Positions 10,300 through 20,129 of a stretch of 64,000 nucleotides of DNA are shown piece by piece. The translations under genes and the position numbers were made by a program. The notes beneath the pieces were generated by a model. It searched no databases. It saw only the letters and a program-made list of their open reading frames with translations, and was not told the origin of the DNA. Numbering within the stretch: position 1 is the stretch's first letter; every line of letters starts with the position of its first letter. This stretch comes from Parietichytrium sp. I65-24A (Eukaryota > Sar > Bigyra > Thraustochytrida > Thraustochytriidae): assembly GCA_012862575.1 (NCBI GenBank), contig BLSF01000034.1, forward strand, positions 131,712 to 195,711, written 5' to 3'.

Positions 10300-12543
10300 A
10301 TGCCATCATGGCTGTCTGCGGCCGCGCTCTCGATGAGCTTGCTGGCGAGTTTCGCGAATGGCGAGGTCTACTCGGAGTTGTTCTGTGATTGCGAGGACTG
10401 CTGCGCTGTGACGGCGGTGGACTATACCCAGACGGACATGATTTTCGTGCCGTCGACCGCGGCTAGACCAACAACCTGGACTTTGGACAATTCTGTGTAC
10501 TCGTACGTCGCGGCGTGGGATGTGGTGGACCATCTGACAAACTTCTACCTCATCGGTGACAGCGCCATCACTTGCGACGGGTCCAAGAGCTACGTGACAA
10601 ATTTTGCTCAGACCATGAGCACCGCCATCGTCTTGTTGGAGCAAGAAGACGACCAGACGTGCTATGTGTCCTGGAATGGAGTTTTCGAGAACAGCTATTC
10701 CTACTCTTCGTACTCGGACATTGTGGTGTTCTTTGCCTTGAGCGGAAATCTTGCCCAGCAAGACGTAAATGTGATGGTCGTCCCTGCCAGCTCGGAGACA
10801 ATCACGACGCAATATGATCAGAACCGGCCGCTATTTATTACGACGGAGTTTGCGCCTGTCGCGGTGGACGACAGCGTAACGAGCTGGCGGATTGAAGCAA
10901 CCCTGCAGTACTACGAGTCTTCGGATGCGGAAGAGTGCCCGCTGCCAAACTCCCTCCTTGTCCAGGTCGGTACGTGCTCTCCAGTCGAGCTCACAAGGAC
11001 TGCAGATCAGCGTGGGCCTCTGGAAGTGACCTATGGGTACACCTTGGATCTGAATGACCTGGACACGTGTGCCTCGTCCAGGTCTGAAACTGTGAGTAAC
11101 GGGACTTCAAGCGGGGTCAGCGTGGAGTATACCGTCGAATTGGTCCTTGTGGAGAGTGGCGTGGAGCTTGCTGAGATCTGCGACACGTCGCGTAGCTTGG
11201 TGACAAACAATAGTACTGTGTTTTACGTCACGGCCCAGACAAGTCTGGAGGGTTCGACGACAGTGGAGATTAGCAACTTGCGCACTACTCTTGTGAGCTA
11301 CTCTGTGGAAGAGACTTGTGATGGTTTGTTCTCACCACAGGCAGTAATGGCTTTTACGATGGAGACTCGTGTGACCGACGAAGACTTCGAGAGCATCGTT
11401 CTCCCCGAGAGCATTTCACTTTCGGATGGAACGTTTGCTCTGGACGAGTCCAGTTTGCAGTGCACTACAGCGGAAGATGATGGGGAAAGTACATGCACGT
11501 ACCGTTACGTTTCCACCTCTTGTATTTTGATGGAAAATTCTGCTGACAATTCAACTTGTCAATTTCAGAATTTGGGTACGCTGAGCACAGAAATTGCGTA
11601 CACTAATACAGATGGCGAGCAGTCCGAGCCCTACTCCTTCTCAGCAGCATTTCCTCTGGAAGTATTCACAACATGCTCGGTTCCGGCGGAGACCGTGTCG
11701 TTCAATGCCCAATTCCCTGTCATTGTGACAGCAGAAGCGACAGGTGGCATGAACGAGCCTATAATTGTTCAGATGCAATTTGCTGACGATACTTTCGGAG
11801 CAGACAGTGAAACTACGTTCAGAATTTATAGCGTTGTTGCCACGGTGACAGCCGACGGCGTGACACGTCAGTTTGACGTCGACGTGAAGACTGTGCTGAT
11901 GGTCGCTAGCGCCTCACCATACTACAGCGATGCGCACTTTTGTCGTTCCGAGGATCCGGACGACGAAGCCGTTTGCGAGCCTTTCTACTTTGCTTACGAG
12001 AATGCCTACACGACTGCGAACCCAGATACTTTTGCTGCAGACGGTAGAGGTTATCTGGACTGCCAAGATGTGGCTGCGCAGAGAAATGTCGACAGGTTCA
12101 TCTTCACGCCAAACTCGTGGCCTGCGTTCGAGCAACTTGTGGATTCCACAAATGTGGAAATGGAAATTGAGGTATACGCAGTTCTTGATACCTGCGATGC
12201 TGCCACTCGCCGCTTACTTGGCGAAGTCCCTCAGCTTCGCGGACAGCAGCAAGTAGGCGCTTGGAAAGATGCGACCAAGAGGGAGCTGGAGGATGACGAA
12301 TACTCTTGGGGGACTTCGGGGCCATTGAGAGTCGTTAACGGTACGGCCAACGTGATGCTGAATCCATCTGCCGCAACAGGAGACCAAAACAATGGCTCGT
12401 CTTTAACCACCGGAGCGCTGATAGCGGCGATTGTTGTCCCTCTTGTTCTGTTCTGCTGTTGTCTGGGCGGAGCCTTTCTTGCGCTGGCTCGAAAACGTAA
12501 ACGCGAAGGAAAACCAGAGCAGCCGCAGTCAAATTCTATTTAA
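10300..12543 (+). CDS. single-pass type I membrane protein, unknown function
   Basis: 747 residues; ATG at 10300. The N terminus (residues 1-21, ending near FANG) is a clear secretory signal peptide. It is followed by a Cys-rich start (FCDCEDCC) and a long Ser/Thr/Val-rich ectodomain with regularly spaced cysteines and several N-glycosylation sequons (NGT, NST, NGS). A hydrophobic segment near 710-732 (GALIAAIVVPLVLFCCC) is followed by a basic stop-transfer (ARKRKREG) and a short cytoplasmic tail. The ectodomain looks beta-rich and may hold several repeated domains, each with a few Cys, but I cannot name the family. It faces another single-pass membrane protein gene 0.6 kb downstream on the opposite strand. 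A surface or cell-wall role is possible but not shown. Confidence 0.8.
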   Translation: MPSWLSAAALSMSLLASFANGEVYSELFCDCEDCCAVTAVDYTQTDMIFVPSTAARPTTWTLDNSVYSYVAAWDVVDHLTNFYLIGDSAITCDGSKSYVTNFAQTMSTAIVLLEQEDDQTCYVSWNGVFENSYSYSSYSDIVVFFALSGNLAQQDVNVMVVPASSETITTQYDQNRPLFITTEFAPVAVDDSVTSWRIEATLQYYESSDAEECPLPNSLLVQVGTCSPVELTRTADQRGPLEVTYGYTLDLNDLDTCASSRSETVSNGTSSGVSVEYTVELVLVESGVELAEICDTSRSLVTNNSTVFYVTAQTSLEGSTTVEISNLRTTLVSYSVEETCDGLFSPQAVMAFTMETRVTDEDFESIVLPESISLSDGTFALDESSLQCTTAEDDGESTCTYRYVSTSCILMENSADNSTCQFQNLGTLSTEIAYTNTDGEQSEPYSFSAAFPLEVFTTCSVPAETVSFNAQFPVIVTAEATGGMNEPIIVQMQFADDTFGADSETTFRIYSVVATVTADGVTRQFDVDVKTVLMVASASPYYSDAHFCRSEDPDDEAVCEPFYFAYENAYTTANPDTFAADGRGYLDCQDVAAQRNVDRFIFTPNSWPAFEQLVDSTNVEMEIEVYAVLDTCDAATRRLLGEVPQLRGQQQVGAWKDATKRELEDDEYSWGTSGPLRVVNGTANVMLNPSAATGDQNNGSSLTTGALIAAIVVPLVLFCCCLGGAFLALARKRKREGKPEQPQSNSI

Positions 12544-13135
12544 TTGTGTGTTGATGCTGCGTGCGCCGCAAGGAGAGAAGGGTGGAAAGTTCGGTGCAAT
12601 ATGTTCTTGCAAGGTTGTCAAGCTAGCGAGAGGCATCGTGTCAGGTCTCCGAGAGAACGAGGAAGGATCAAAGGAGAGCACCAGACGGTGTTCGAGGTTG
12701 GAGGTAAAGTCGTGGCGCGAGGAGACCGAAAATTTTTGGCTGAAAATACATCAAAAGGATGCTGTGAACGTCCTGATGATTACAGTAGATTATTTTTGTT
12801 AAAAAGATAGGAATTATGATATTAAAGATACGGGAAGCGGATTGTAAGTGGATGGCATATTGATTTCGATCATCACTTTTCCCTGAACAAAAGTGGGTCA
12901 ATCACAGAGAACCACAATCGAGAGGCGCACACACAACACATTTGGAAAATCGATTTTATGTGAGACTAAGAAAACAAGGAATTACTGTACTATGGCCCTC
13001 GAAGCTCTTCCTGCATGGCCAAGTTGGCATCGATACGGGCAAAGGTTTCCTTCTTATGAATGCGAGCTGTCAAATGATAGACACTCAATCAATCGGAGAT
13101 TCAAGCCCGCGTGTTACAGGGCGTTGAATTGATGC
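12544..13135. other. intergenic region between convergent genes
   Basis: Holds the two 3' untranslated regions of the convergent membrane-protein genes. Frames that cross it carry no recognisable domain. Confidence 0.6.
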
Positions 13136-14035
13136 CTACACAGCGGTGACCGCGTCTGAGGTATCCGGAGATGACTCGAGTTCTGACTTTGAGTCGTTGG
13201 ATGCAGCAAACGAGGTCCCAGCCATTGGGTCGTTGCTTGCTGGCTGAGGCGTTGCGCCGTTTTCAAGATCTGCTGGTTCCTGGTCCTTTGGCTCTTTTGG
13301 CTCTGTAAAGTGAACATAGACCGCAATAACGAGAGCTGCAAGGATATACGTGCCGGCGACTCCCCAAACGAGAGCAAACATGCCCTTGTCTAGTTCACTT
13401 GAAGTTGCTGGGTCGCTGGAGGGAGTTGTTGTCGGGGCCAGAGTCGTCGCAGGCTCGGCGGATACCTCTTCATCTGCGTCGATAGACATGTTGAGGCCAT
13501 TTAGACCCTGAGCCAGCCCGTTGCCTTGGACTGTGATGGCGATTGTGTCGTTCATTTCACCATTTCTGACAAAAATCTCAAGTTCCACCGCAGCGATAGG
13601 GCCAGTCTCTGTGCCCACATTGCGAGGGTTGACAACTCGCACCTGCAAGTCTGTGTCGCTATCACCATTCTCTGCAGTCAGCACGGCTGACACGCCGCCA
13701 AGATAGGCGCCTGAGCCGTTGTAATTTCCGCCGTATTGGAATTCAACGTCGTACCACAACTGGGCAATCTTCTCGCCGGTTTCATTGACCCATAGTTTGT
13801 GCCCATTCGCCAGCGATCGGTTCCTGTCCATTCCGTGCACGTCCTCCCAAGCCGCATTCACTGGGAAGACATTTGCATTGGGCACGCGAATTTGTGAAAT
13901 GTTTTGGTTACTGCCAACCTGTACGGCATATGTGCAATTCGATTGCTCGCACGCGACCTGGAGCTCACTCCCGCTTGTGAGCCCCGCGGCCAGACCGCCG
14001 GCGACAAGAGACAGGGCTGCTCCGATGACCCTCAT
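13136..14035 (-). CDS. small single-pass type I membrane protein, unknown function
   Basis: 299 residues; ATG at 14035. Residues 1-20 (MRVIGAALSLVAGGLAAG) form a signal peptide. The ectodomain starts with a Cys pair (ACEQSNCTY), is rich in Asn-Gly and short beta-like strands, and has several N-glycosylation sequons. A Thr/Pro/Ser-rich stalk (about 185-215) leads to a transmembrane helix (about 222-245, ALVWGVAGTYILAALVIAVYV) and a polar acidic tail of about 50 residues. The plan of signal, ectodomain, Ser/Thr stalk and single helix suggests a cell-surface protein. No family was recognised. It converges on the type I membrane protein gene at 10300-12543. Confidence 0.8.
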   Translation of the reverse strand: MRVIGAALSLVAGGLAAGLTSGSELQVACEQSNCTYAVQVGSNQNISQIRVPNANVFPVNAAWEDVHGMDRNRSLANGHKLWVNETGEKIAQLWYDVEFQYGGNYNGSGAYLGGVSAVLTAENGDSDTDLQVRVVNPRNVGTETGPIAAVELEIFVRNGEMNDTIAITVQGNGLAQGLNGLNMSIDADEEVSAEPATTLAPTTTPSSDPATSSELDKGMFALVWGVAGTYILAALVIAVYVHFTEPKEPKDQEPADLENGATPQPASNDPMAGTSFAASNDSKSELESSPDTSDAVTAV

Positions 14036-16478
14036 GGTGACGAAAGCAAGGCCAAACTACACGCACTTTCGCTCACAAGGTCTTGAATCGGTTTTGGTTC
14101 TGCTCACCGTCCATGACACTCGACAGCAGTGCAAGTACATTGCCAAAGGGCGGAGGGCTATGCCTCATGAGTAATGGCCCAACCCTGCACCCTTGGCGGT
14201 CCCATGCGACCCATTTCAAAGAAGCCCACGTGTGATAATCCCGCTTTCCAAGGTGCTAGTACAGTACAGGTCACGATGTAGGCAACTCCCATGCGCGCAA
14301 GTCAAGGGTTTCAAGCCTCCCTTTTTACTTTGCAAATCAGGCGCTAGACTAACGCCCCGAGTGGTTCGATCTAGTGGACTTTGAAAGAATTCTCTTTTCC
14401 CCTCTCTTCTCTTTCTCTCTTTCGTTTCTGCCAAGCAAGCCTGCACACGGCCAAAAGAGTCAACTATGAAAGGTTAAATTTACTCACTGTCAAACAAAAC
14501 AGGTCGCCCAAAGTTTATTTCAGCTGTGCTTTTCAACATTTTTCTTGTTTTTCTACTCTCTTTTGTTTTAAAACTGATTGAAAAGTGGAAAAGCTTTGCA
14601 CGCCAAATGCATCCAGTGTCTGGCTCTCTATACATACCTCTACTTGGCGCACGCAACGGAGCTTGAGCTTTTCTTTCCCCCCTTTCTTACTTACAGTGGC
14701 GTACACCGTCGTTCGGTAAAGGGCGCGATTCAGCTCGCTGGCAATGCAGTAAAGTACCTGGTAGAGAAACGGCATTCACTCTCGAGTTGCCACTGATGGG
14801 GTGTCAAGTTGCTGGCATTCTCGTTGGTTTTTGGAATTGGGTGAAGATTTTTGTAGTTTTTGTAATTGTGAATTTCACCTCTTGTTCTGGCAAGTTTCTC
14901 TCCGGCATCTCGTCGCTTGTTTGCAGTCAGTCAGCTACGAGCGCTCAGAGCCGCTGTCTGGTCAAAGCGCCACGTACGCTCGCGTCTGGATGGATGATCG
15001 ATGGGCGCGTGTGGTCAAAGTCAAGTCAAGGCAATGTAGAATTTATACATCAGAAACTAGGAATTAGCAAGTCGCGGGATTTTTCACAAGTCACTTGGTT
15101 GATTGAGAGGTAGTTCAGAATGCAGAGTGAAAATGCACTTTCATTTCAAGCGCGCTCAGTAAGGTTATCTTGATGCTCGTTCGCTCGCCTGTGTGCATTG
15201 TTTGCTTCAATGTTCATTTGACATTGAACATTTGCAAGAATTCACAGTCAGTCCCATGCTGATGTTGCTGATAATGAGAAGTTGTTTTTGGTCATGTGAA
15301 AGAAAGTGCTCGCACAAAGAGTCGCGCCGTAATGGACTGTTACTGAATGGCTAAGAAACGGAAATAGATAGAAATAGCAAACTGTAAAAGAATCGCGAGC
15401 GAGCCGGAAATTGAATCCGTGAAGTCTGAATAAGTTAGCTGGATTAATCTATAAATGTCTAGCTAGTAGCTACCTATTAGCTCTTGAAGGGTCACTCTTG
15501 CTAAACTTTTTCAGAGCCAGAAAACTGACTGTGAACTCTGTGAACTCTTTAAAATTATATTCTTCTCGTGCATTTTCCCATGTTTTCCCCAAGTATTTAA
15601 AGCTACATTGAGAGGAATAAGTGTACATTGAGAGGAATAAGTGTGTGCTACTAGTGCTACTAGCCAAAAATAAAAATAGGAGGAGTGAATTTACCCTTAT
15701 GGGACCCCTAATACACACAGTAGCGGCTGAATGAAGGTATATCGGTATAAAACCAATAAAACCTAAATTCTAAATGTTGGTTATTGTATTAGTGCGTACT
15801 TTATTATAAGCAGTAACATTGCAAGAACTAGCCGATCACAATATTAAATCCCTAAATAAGTATTGTATATATTTAAATAATTGATGGTAAGAAGATCAAA
15901 TACCTGCAAAGCGCCGGTTTTGCTTTGTTCACCTCCTGTGGTGAATCTTACAATATTCGAGCTGTCCTCGATACTTTGTATCTTTCTTATCTATCCGTCC
16001 ATCCATCATCAATGACTCAGAAAAAGACGTGGGGTCACGGTGGAATAGCGAAAGCTCAAATGAGAAAGAACGATAACTTCGTGGGGTGGAAGATGGTGGA
16101 AGAGCGAAAGCTCCGAGTTCAAGTTGCCAATGTCAAAGGCGTATTTCTTCCCATCCATTTCCCCGAGCACCCCGAGCAAGACCACGACTGACTCACCTGA
16201 GACTGACCTTGAGTACAGCGACCAGTATTCAATCATTAGGAATGTGAAAGGGCGAAGAAAGATCTGTCCAAGTATCCAAGTAACTTGATGATTCGTTCGA
16301 TCTGTTCAATCAATCGATTAAAAGTTAGTATCGATAGGCTGCGACTGCCAGTGCACCGAGATAAACTTTTGAGCATCGGAGACAGAGCTGAAGGCCAAAG
16401 TTTGAGTGTTGAGTGTTGGGTGCTGAGGAAAGAAGGAAGGACGAAAGGACGGAAGGAAGGAAGGTGAGGGACGCGAAA
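14036..16478. other. long intergenic region with divergent promoters
   Basis: 2.4 kb between divergent genes. It contains a pyrimidine tract ending in TTACAG near 14670-14696 that looks like a splice acceptor without an identified gene, a perfect 20-base direct repeat at 15604-15643, and an AT-rich stretch at 15720-15900. GAAAGGA-type purine repeats lie just before the CDGSH start. No gene was supported. Confidence 0.5.
15604..15643. repeat. perfect 20-base tandem duplication
   Basis: Two adjacent identical 20-base units beginning TACATTGAGAGG, followed by a shorter GTGCTACTA duplication. Confidence 0.9.
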
Positions 16479-16826
16479 ATGCCCGCCGATTTTGCCAAGA
16501 TGAAGGAGAAGTTTGGCGACCCGGAGACGCTCGGCGCGCTGGTGGCTTCGGTGGTGTTTGGGATGATTGTCATGTTTGTGGTGCTCAACGCGCAGATTCA
16601 GAGCCTAAAAAAGCAGGTGGAGACCGCGAAGGTGAACTTGGATGTGGACAAGAAGTCGGACAAGATTGTCACCACGTGCTTGATTGGCGAGATAGAGGAG
16701 AGCGGAATGAAGGCGTACTGCCGCTGCTGGCGCTCCAAAAAGTTTCCATACTGTGACGGCTCCCACGTTACCTTCAACAAGGTCGCTGGGGACAACGTTG
16801 GCCCACTTCTTGTCAAGAAGGAATAA
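16479..16826 (+). CDS. CDGSH iron-sulfur domain protein (mitoNEET-like)
   Basis: 115 residues; the ATG at 16479 is the first in frame. One hydrophobic segment (about 16-37) anchors the N terminus, a short charged linker follows, then the CDGSH zinc-finger-like domain. The 2Fe-2S ligands are visible as C81-x-C83, C92 and H96 in YCRCWRSKKFPYCDGSH, with the usual C-x-C-x8-C-x3-H spacing. This is the plan of CISD1/CISD2, tail-out proteins of the outer mitochondrial or ER membrane that carry a labile redox-active cluster. Length and layout match the family (about 105-135 residues). Whether it sits on mitochondria or the ER cannot be told from sequence alone. It converges on the glyoxalase II gene with about 230 bases between the stops. 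Confidence 0.9.
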   Translation: MPADFAKMKEKFGDPETLGALVASVVFGMIVMFVVLNAQIQSLKKQVETAKVNLDVDKKSDKIVTTCLIGEIEESGMKAYCRCWRSKKFPYCDGSHVTFNKVAGDNVGPLLVKKE

Positions 16827-17057
16827 GGTTTTCCTGCAGGTTTCGTTCGGAACTCACCGGGGCAGCGCAAGCCGGGATACGATTATAAACTCAAATGAAC
16901 AAACAGTCAAGTCTTTTATGTAACTTCCAACCTCTTTTCTCGTCAATTACAACTGGCACACTTTCTGCAAGAGGCTCTACGGAACGATTGAGAAAAGTTC
17001 ATTCTCCAGTGTGATAAATTTAACCAAGAGAACATGCTGCGAATCAAATCTCAAAAA

Positions 17058-18031
17058 TCAAAAGTTGTCCTTTCTTCTTCGAATTTCGGCAAACACCTCA
17101 TGTGCCGGGGCGCCCTCGAAAGACTTTCCCAGAGCATATGTGGGCAGAACAAGGAATGGGTTTGTCTCCTTCTCCTCTTTAACAGTCGTGGGAACGGTGG
17201 GACGCTTGACTTGCCGCATGCCTTTGAAGGACTCAATCCGACTTGCGAGCGATTTGTTGTCTGGATCGACAGATAAGGCAAACTTGGCGTTTGAGAGTGT
17301 GTACTCGTGCGCAGAAAAGATTTTCGTGTCATCAGGGAGTTCACCGATGGATTTCAAGCTATCATTCATCTGTCTTGGAGTGCCCTCGAAAATCCTGCCG
17401 CATCCAAGCGGGAAGATGGCGTCCCCTGCAAAGAGAAGCCCTTCGTCGGGAAGGTAATAGGCGATGTGACCAAGTGTATGCCCCGAGACGTCCATGACTA
17501 CCCCTTTACTGGAGCCCAAGGCAACGGAGTCTCCTTTTTTCAAGACTCGCGAAACGCCTGGAATCTCGCCATTCTCCTCTGCTGGGCCATGCACCTTTAC
17601 CGCGTCGCCGTACTTGTCCAATATCTCCTCGTTCCCTCCAACGTGGTCGAAGTGGTGATGCGCTGAGAATTCAAACCACAACCAAAACCACAACCACAAA
17701 CGAGAACATAAGCGTCGAGAACTCAGAAAGCATTCCACAGTTCCCCGGTCACGGCCAATTTGCGTAACTTACTGTTCCAAATATACGTCAGCTTGAGCCC
17801 GTGCCTTTCCAGCACTGACTGCAGAGCGGCTGCATCTGGTGTGTCAATCGCGGCGCATTCTCCTGCCTCCGCGCAGTACACCACAAACCCGTAGTTGTCT
17901 TGCAGCGCGGGGTACGTGATCACCTTCAGCTTGCCCAATCTTCCCCAACTCTCCTGCTCCACGGAGAATCCCGACGAAACCACTCTGCTGCTGCTGCACA
18001 GTTGCCGCGAGAGCACTCTCACGCGCCGCAT
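17058..18031 (-). CDS. HAGH: hydroxyacylglutathione hydrolase (glyoxalase II), likely mitochondrial
   Basis: Hydrolyses S-lactoylglutathione to lactate and glutathione, the second step of methylglyoxal removal. Two exons: 18031-17773 and 17662-17058, giving 287 residues. The 110-base intron splits the Thr codon just before the metal-binding motif; splicing rebuilds THHHFDHVGG at 87-96, the metallo-beta-lactamase signature. Further motifs are FAGDAIFPLGCGRIFEG, SAHEYTLSNAKFA and the basic C-terminal RRRKDNF typical of the family. The ATG at 18031 was chosen because the frame further upstream has only non-ATG codons. The first 30 residues (MRRVRVLSRQLCSSSRVVSS) are Arg/Ser-rich without acids, as in a mitochondrial presequence. 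Metal ligands appear intact. Confidence 0.9.
17663..17772 (-). other. spliceosomal intron in glyoxalase II
   Basis: Donor AACA|GTAAGT at 17772 and acceptor TCTCAG at 17663 on the minus strand; 110 bases. Splicing regenerates the conserved THHHFDH motif, which is interrupted in the genomic frame. Confidence 0.92.
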
Positions 18032-18580
18032 TCTCTTTCTTCTGCTCCTTTCCAAGTGCTCTCTTTCTCTTCTGCTCCTTCAATCAAGAGCTGACGGACA
18101 TAAACCCAAATTGTAAAATTCCAATTTCCAAATCCATAAGAAGAATCAACCAGCGTCTGGGTTCTCGGGAGGAGAACCGACCCACCGCCGCCGGTTCTCG
18201 GCCGTCCCAGAAGTAGTCGGCACCCTCCCGAAACTTTCGTCCGTTTTTGTCGTCCCGTCACAGCGGAGTGTGAGGTGACGTGGAGCCGCTAGTAACGTGA
18301 GGGTCTATGTGACGCGTGTCGAGGAGGCTAAACAGGTTAAACAGGTTAAACTCAACTTCATGCGATTTCTGCGCGACGGTTTTTCGCTCTTCTTACTCTT
18401 GGGAATTCTTGAGATGGATGAAAGTTGGTCGATTAGTTGGAGTGAATGAATGAGCAGCTGTGCGCGATTTTGTTTGCGGTGGCGAGAGCCAAGCCGCCTG
18501 AGAGAAGAACGACAGCTTACCAGCCTTCACGAACGGCAAAGACTAGTCTCGCCATCCGTTAAAAACGAAAGAGTTTTATC

Positions 18581-18624
18581 ACAATCAATCCAATCAATCA
18601 ATCAATCAATCCATCAATCAATCA
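18581..18624. repeat. AATC tetranucleotide repeat
   Basis: Imperfect run of about ten ATCA/AATC units in a non-coding stretch. Confidence 0.85.
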
Positions 18625-18927
18625 TCTCCTCTTCTCACTCCGTTCAGCAACCCGCCCAAAACCCGTCTCTTTTTCGCTTCATAATACATCTCAGTCATAT
18701 TGTTTCAACCTAAGTGCTCCAAACATATAGCCGTAATAATACCCGAAGCGTGGGAACGTTCCTGCCCTCATTGAGCTAAGAGTTGGACAAGTGCAGGAGA
18801 CCAGTCCCCCAACTACAACCGCGGCGAGTACCCTCGCCTATCGCGTCCCATCGCGTCCCATTGCGTCCCCCACACCTGCGTCGAGTTCCGCGTACACCTT
18901 TCGGATTCACACACGCGGAGACGAGGA

Positions 18928-18959
18928 GAAGGCAGAAGGCAGAAGGCAGAAGGCAGAAG
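18928..18959. repeat. GGCAGAA heptanucleotide repeat
   Basis: Four copies of a 7-base purine-rich unit about 140 bases before the TXNDC9 start codon. Confidence 0.85.
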
Positions 18960-19100
18960 CTTTAGGCAGCGCAAGCCATATTGGTATTGGCGCTCGTGTT
19001 TTGGCGCTAAAAGTATTGCGTCAAAGTTGAGTTTTGCACGAGCAAAAGGAGGTCAAAGATTTAGAGCTTAAGAGGATAAGAAGATAAGAGGATAGATAAG

Positions 19101-19859
19101 ATGGGCGACGACCAAGATGACGCAGTGCGGCGGTTGAAGGGCGAAATGGCGAAGCAGCAGAGAGCTGCAGGCGTGGACCAGCATATAGCTTACATGGAGC
19201 AGATCATGGCGAAGAATGTGCTCAATTCGCTGCGGCATGTGGAGGCGCAAATGGACGAGGACATTGCCAAGCTCAACCGAATGGAGGACATGCGCGAAGA
19301 GGATCTGGACGCTCTGCGCGACAAGCGGAGATTGGCCATGAAGAAAGAAGCCGCACGCAAGGCCGAATGGGTGGCGAATGGCCACGGAGAATACCGCGAG
19401 GTGAAGGGCGAGAAAGAGTTTTTCGCGGAGGTGAAAGGAAGCGAGCGAGTGGTGATCCACTTCTTTCGCAGCGCAACGTTCAGATGCAATATTATTGACA
19501 GGCACCTTGGGGACCTGTCCAAGGCGCACGTGGAGACAAAGTTTATCAAGATCGACGCAGAGAAGAGCCCTTTTCTCGTGGAAAGGCTCAATATTTGGAT
19601 GATGCCTTCCATCGTGATTGCTCTCAATGGGAAGACAGAGCACACGATTGTGGGAATGGACGAGTTTGGCGGCGAGGACGACTTTAGCACTGAAATGTGT
19701 GCGTATGTGCTCGGCAAGCACGGCGCGATCTTCCACGATGGAGTGCCACCACAGGACCCAACTAGCTCCGAGAAGCATGTGACACGTTTCCAGAAGCAGG
19801 AAAAGGGCATTCGCTCGAACGTTGCCAACCTTGAGGAGGACGATGACTGGTGGGACTAA
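19101..19859 (+). CDS. TXNDC9: thioredoxin domain-containing protein 9 (phosducin-like)
   Basis: 252 residues; ATG at 19101. An N-terminal helical part (about 1-115) is followed by a thioredoxin-like domain (about 118-215) with the family block FFRSATFRCNIIDRHL, then VETKFIKIDAEKSPFLVERL and GKTEHTIVGMDEFGGEDDFST, which match TXNDC9/PLP3 closely. The redox CxxC pair of true thioredoxins is absent; a lone Cys sits in FRC, as in the family. The tail is acidic and ends EEDDDWWD. In animals and yeast this protein works with the CCT chaperonin in folding tubulin and actin. It is slightly longer than the human protein (226 residues). It converges on the zinc-finger gene at 20130. Confidence 0.92.
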   Translation: MGDDQDDAVRRLKGEMAKQQRAAGVDQHIAYMEQIMAKNVLNSLRHVEAQMDEDIAKLNRMEDMREEDLDALRDKRRLAMKKEAARKAEWVANGHGEYREVKGEKEFFAEVKGSERVVIHFFRSATFRCNIIDRHLGDLSKAHVETKFIKIDAEKSPFLVERLNIWMMPSIVIALNGKTEHTIVGMDEFGGEDDFSTEMCAYVLGKHGAIFHDGVPPQDPTSSEKHVTRFQKQEKGIRSNVANLEEDDDWWD

Positions 19860-20129
19860 GCCTTTGTTTATAAATTTCGATGCACACTATTTTCTCAATC
19901 CTTCCAGATGAGGGTTTTACCCTCCCGATTCTCTTTTTACCCTTTCCATGACAATCTCTCGGGCAATTGAGCAACGCCACGACCAAGAATGGAATGCGTT
20001 TCGAAAACATGTGTTTTAGTGGTCAACGATGTGGAGGATTTTAGTTGAATTTGTCAGTTGCAAGGTAGCCCCTCTCAGGAGATAGGAACAAGGATTTTTA
20101 TGGTCAACGATGTGCGAGATCCCATAAAC

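Larger units (their letters stand above)
18032..19100. other. intergenic region, divergent promoters of glyoxalase II and TXNDC9
   Basis: Contains AATC repeats (18581-18624), a GGCAGAA run (about 18928-18959) and GATAAGA repeats directly before the TXNDC9 start. No gene was seen. Confidence 0.6.

Noticed and set aside
14270-14385. tRNA-like hairpins (GGCGCTAG...CTAACGCC)
   Set aside because: No matching T-arm, acceptor stem or conserved anticodon-loop bases on either strand.
19068-19778. Long minus-strand frame antisense to TXNDC9
   Set aside because: Mirror of a well-supported coding frame with His/Leu-rich content and no domain.
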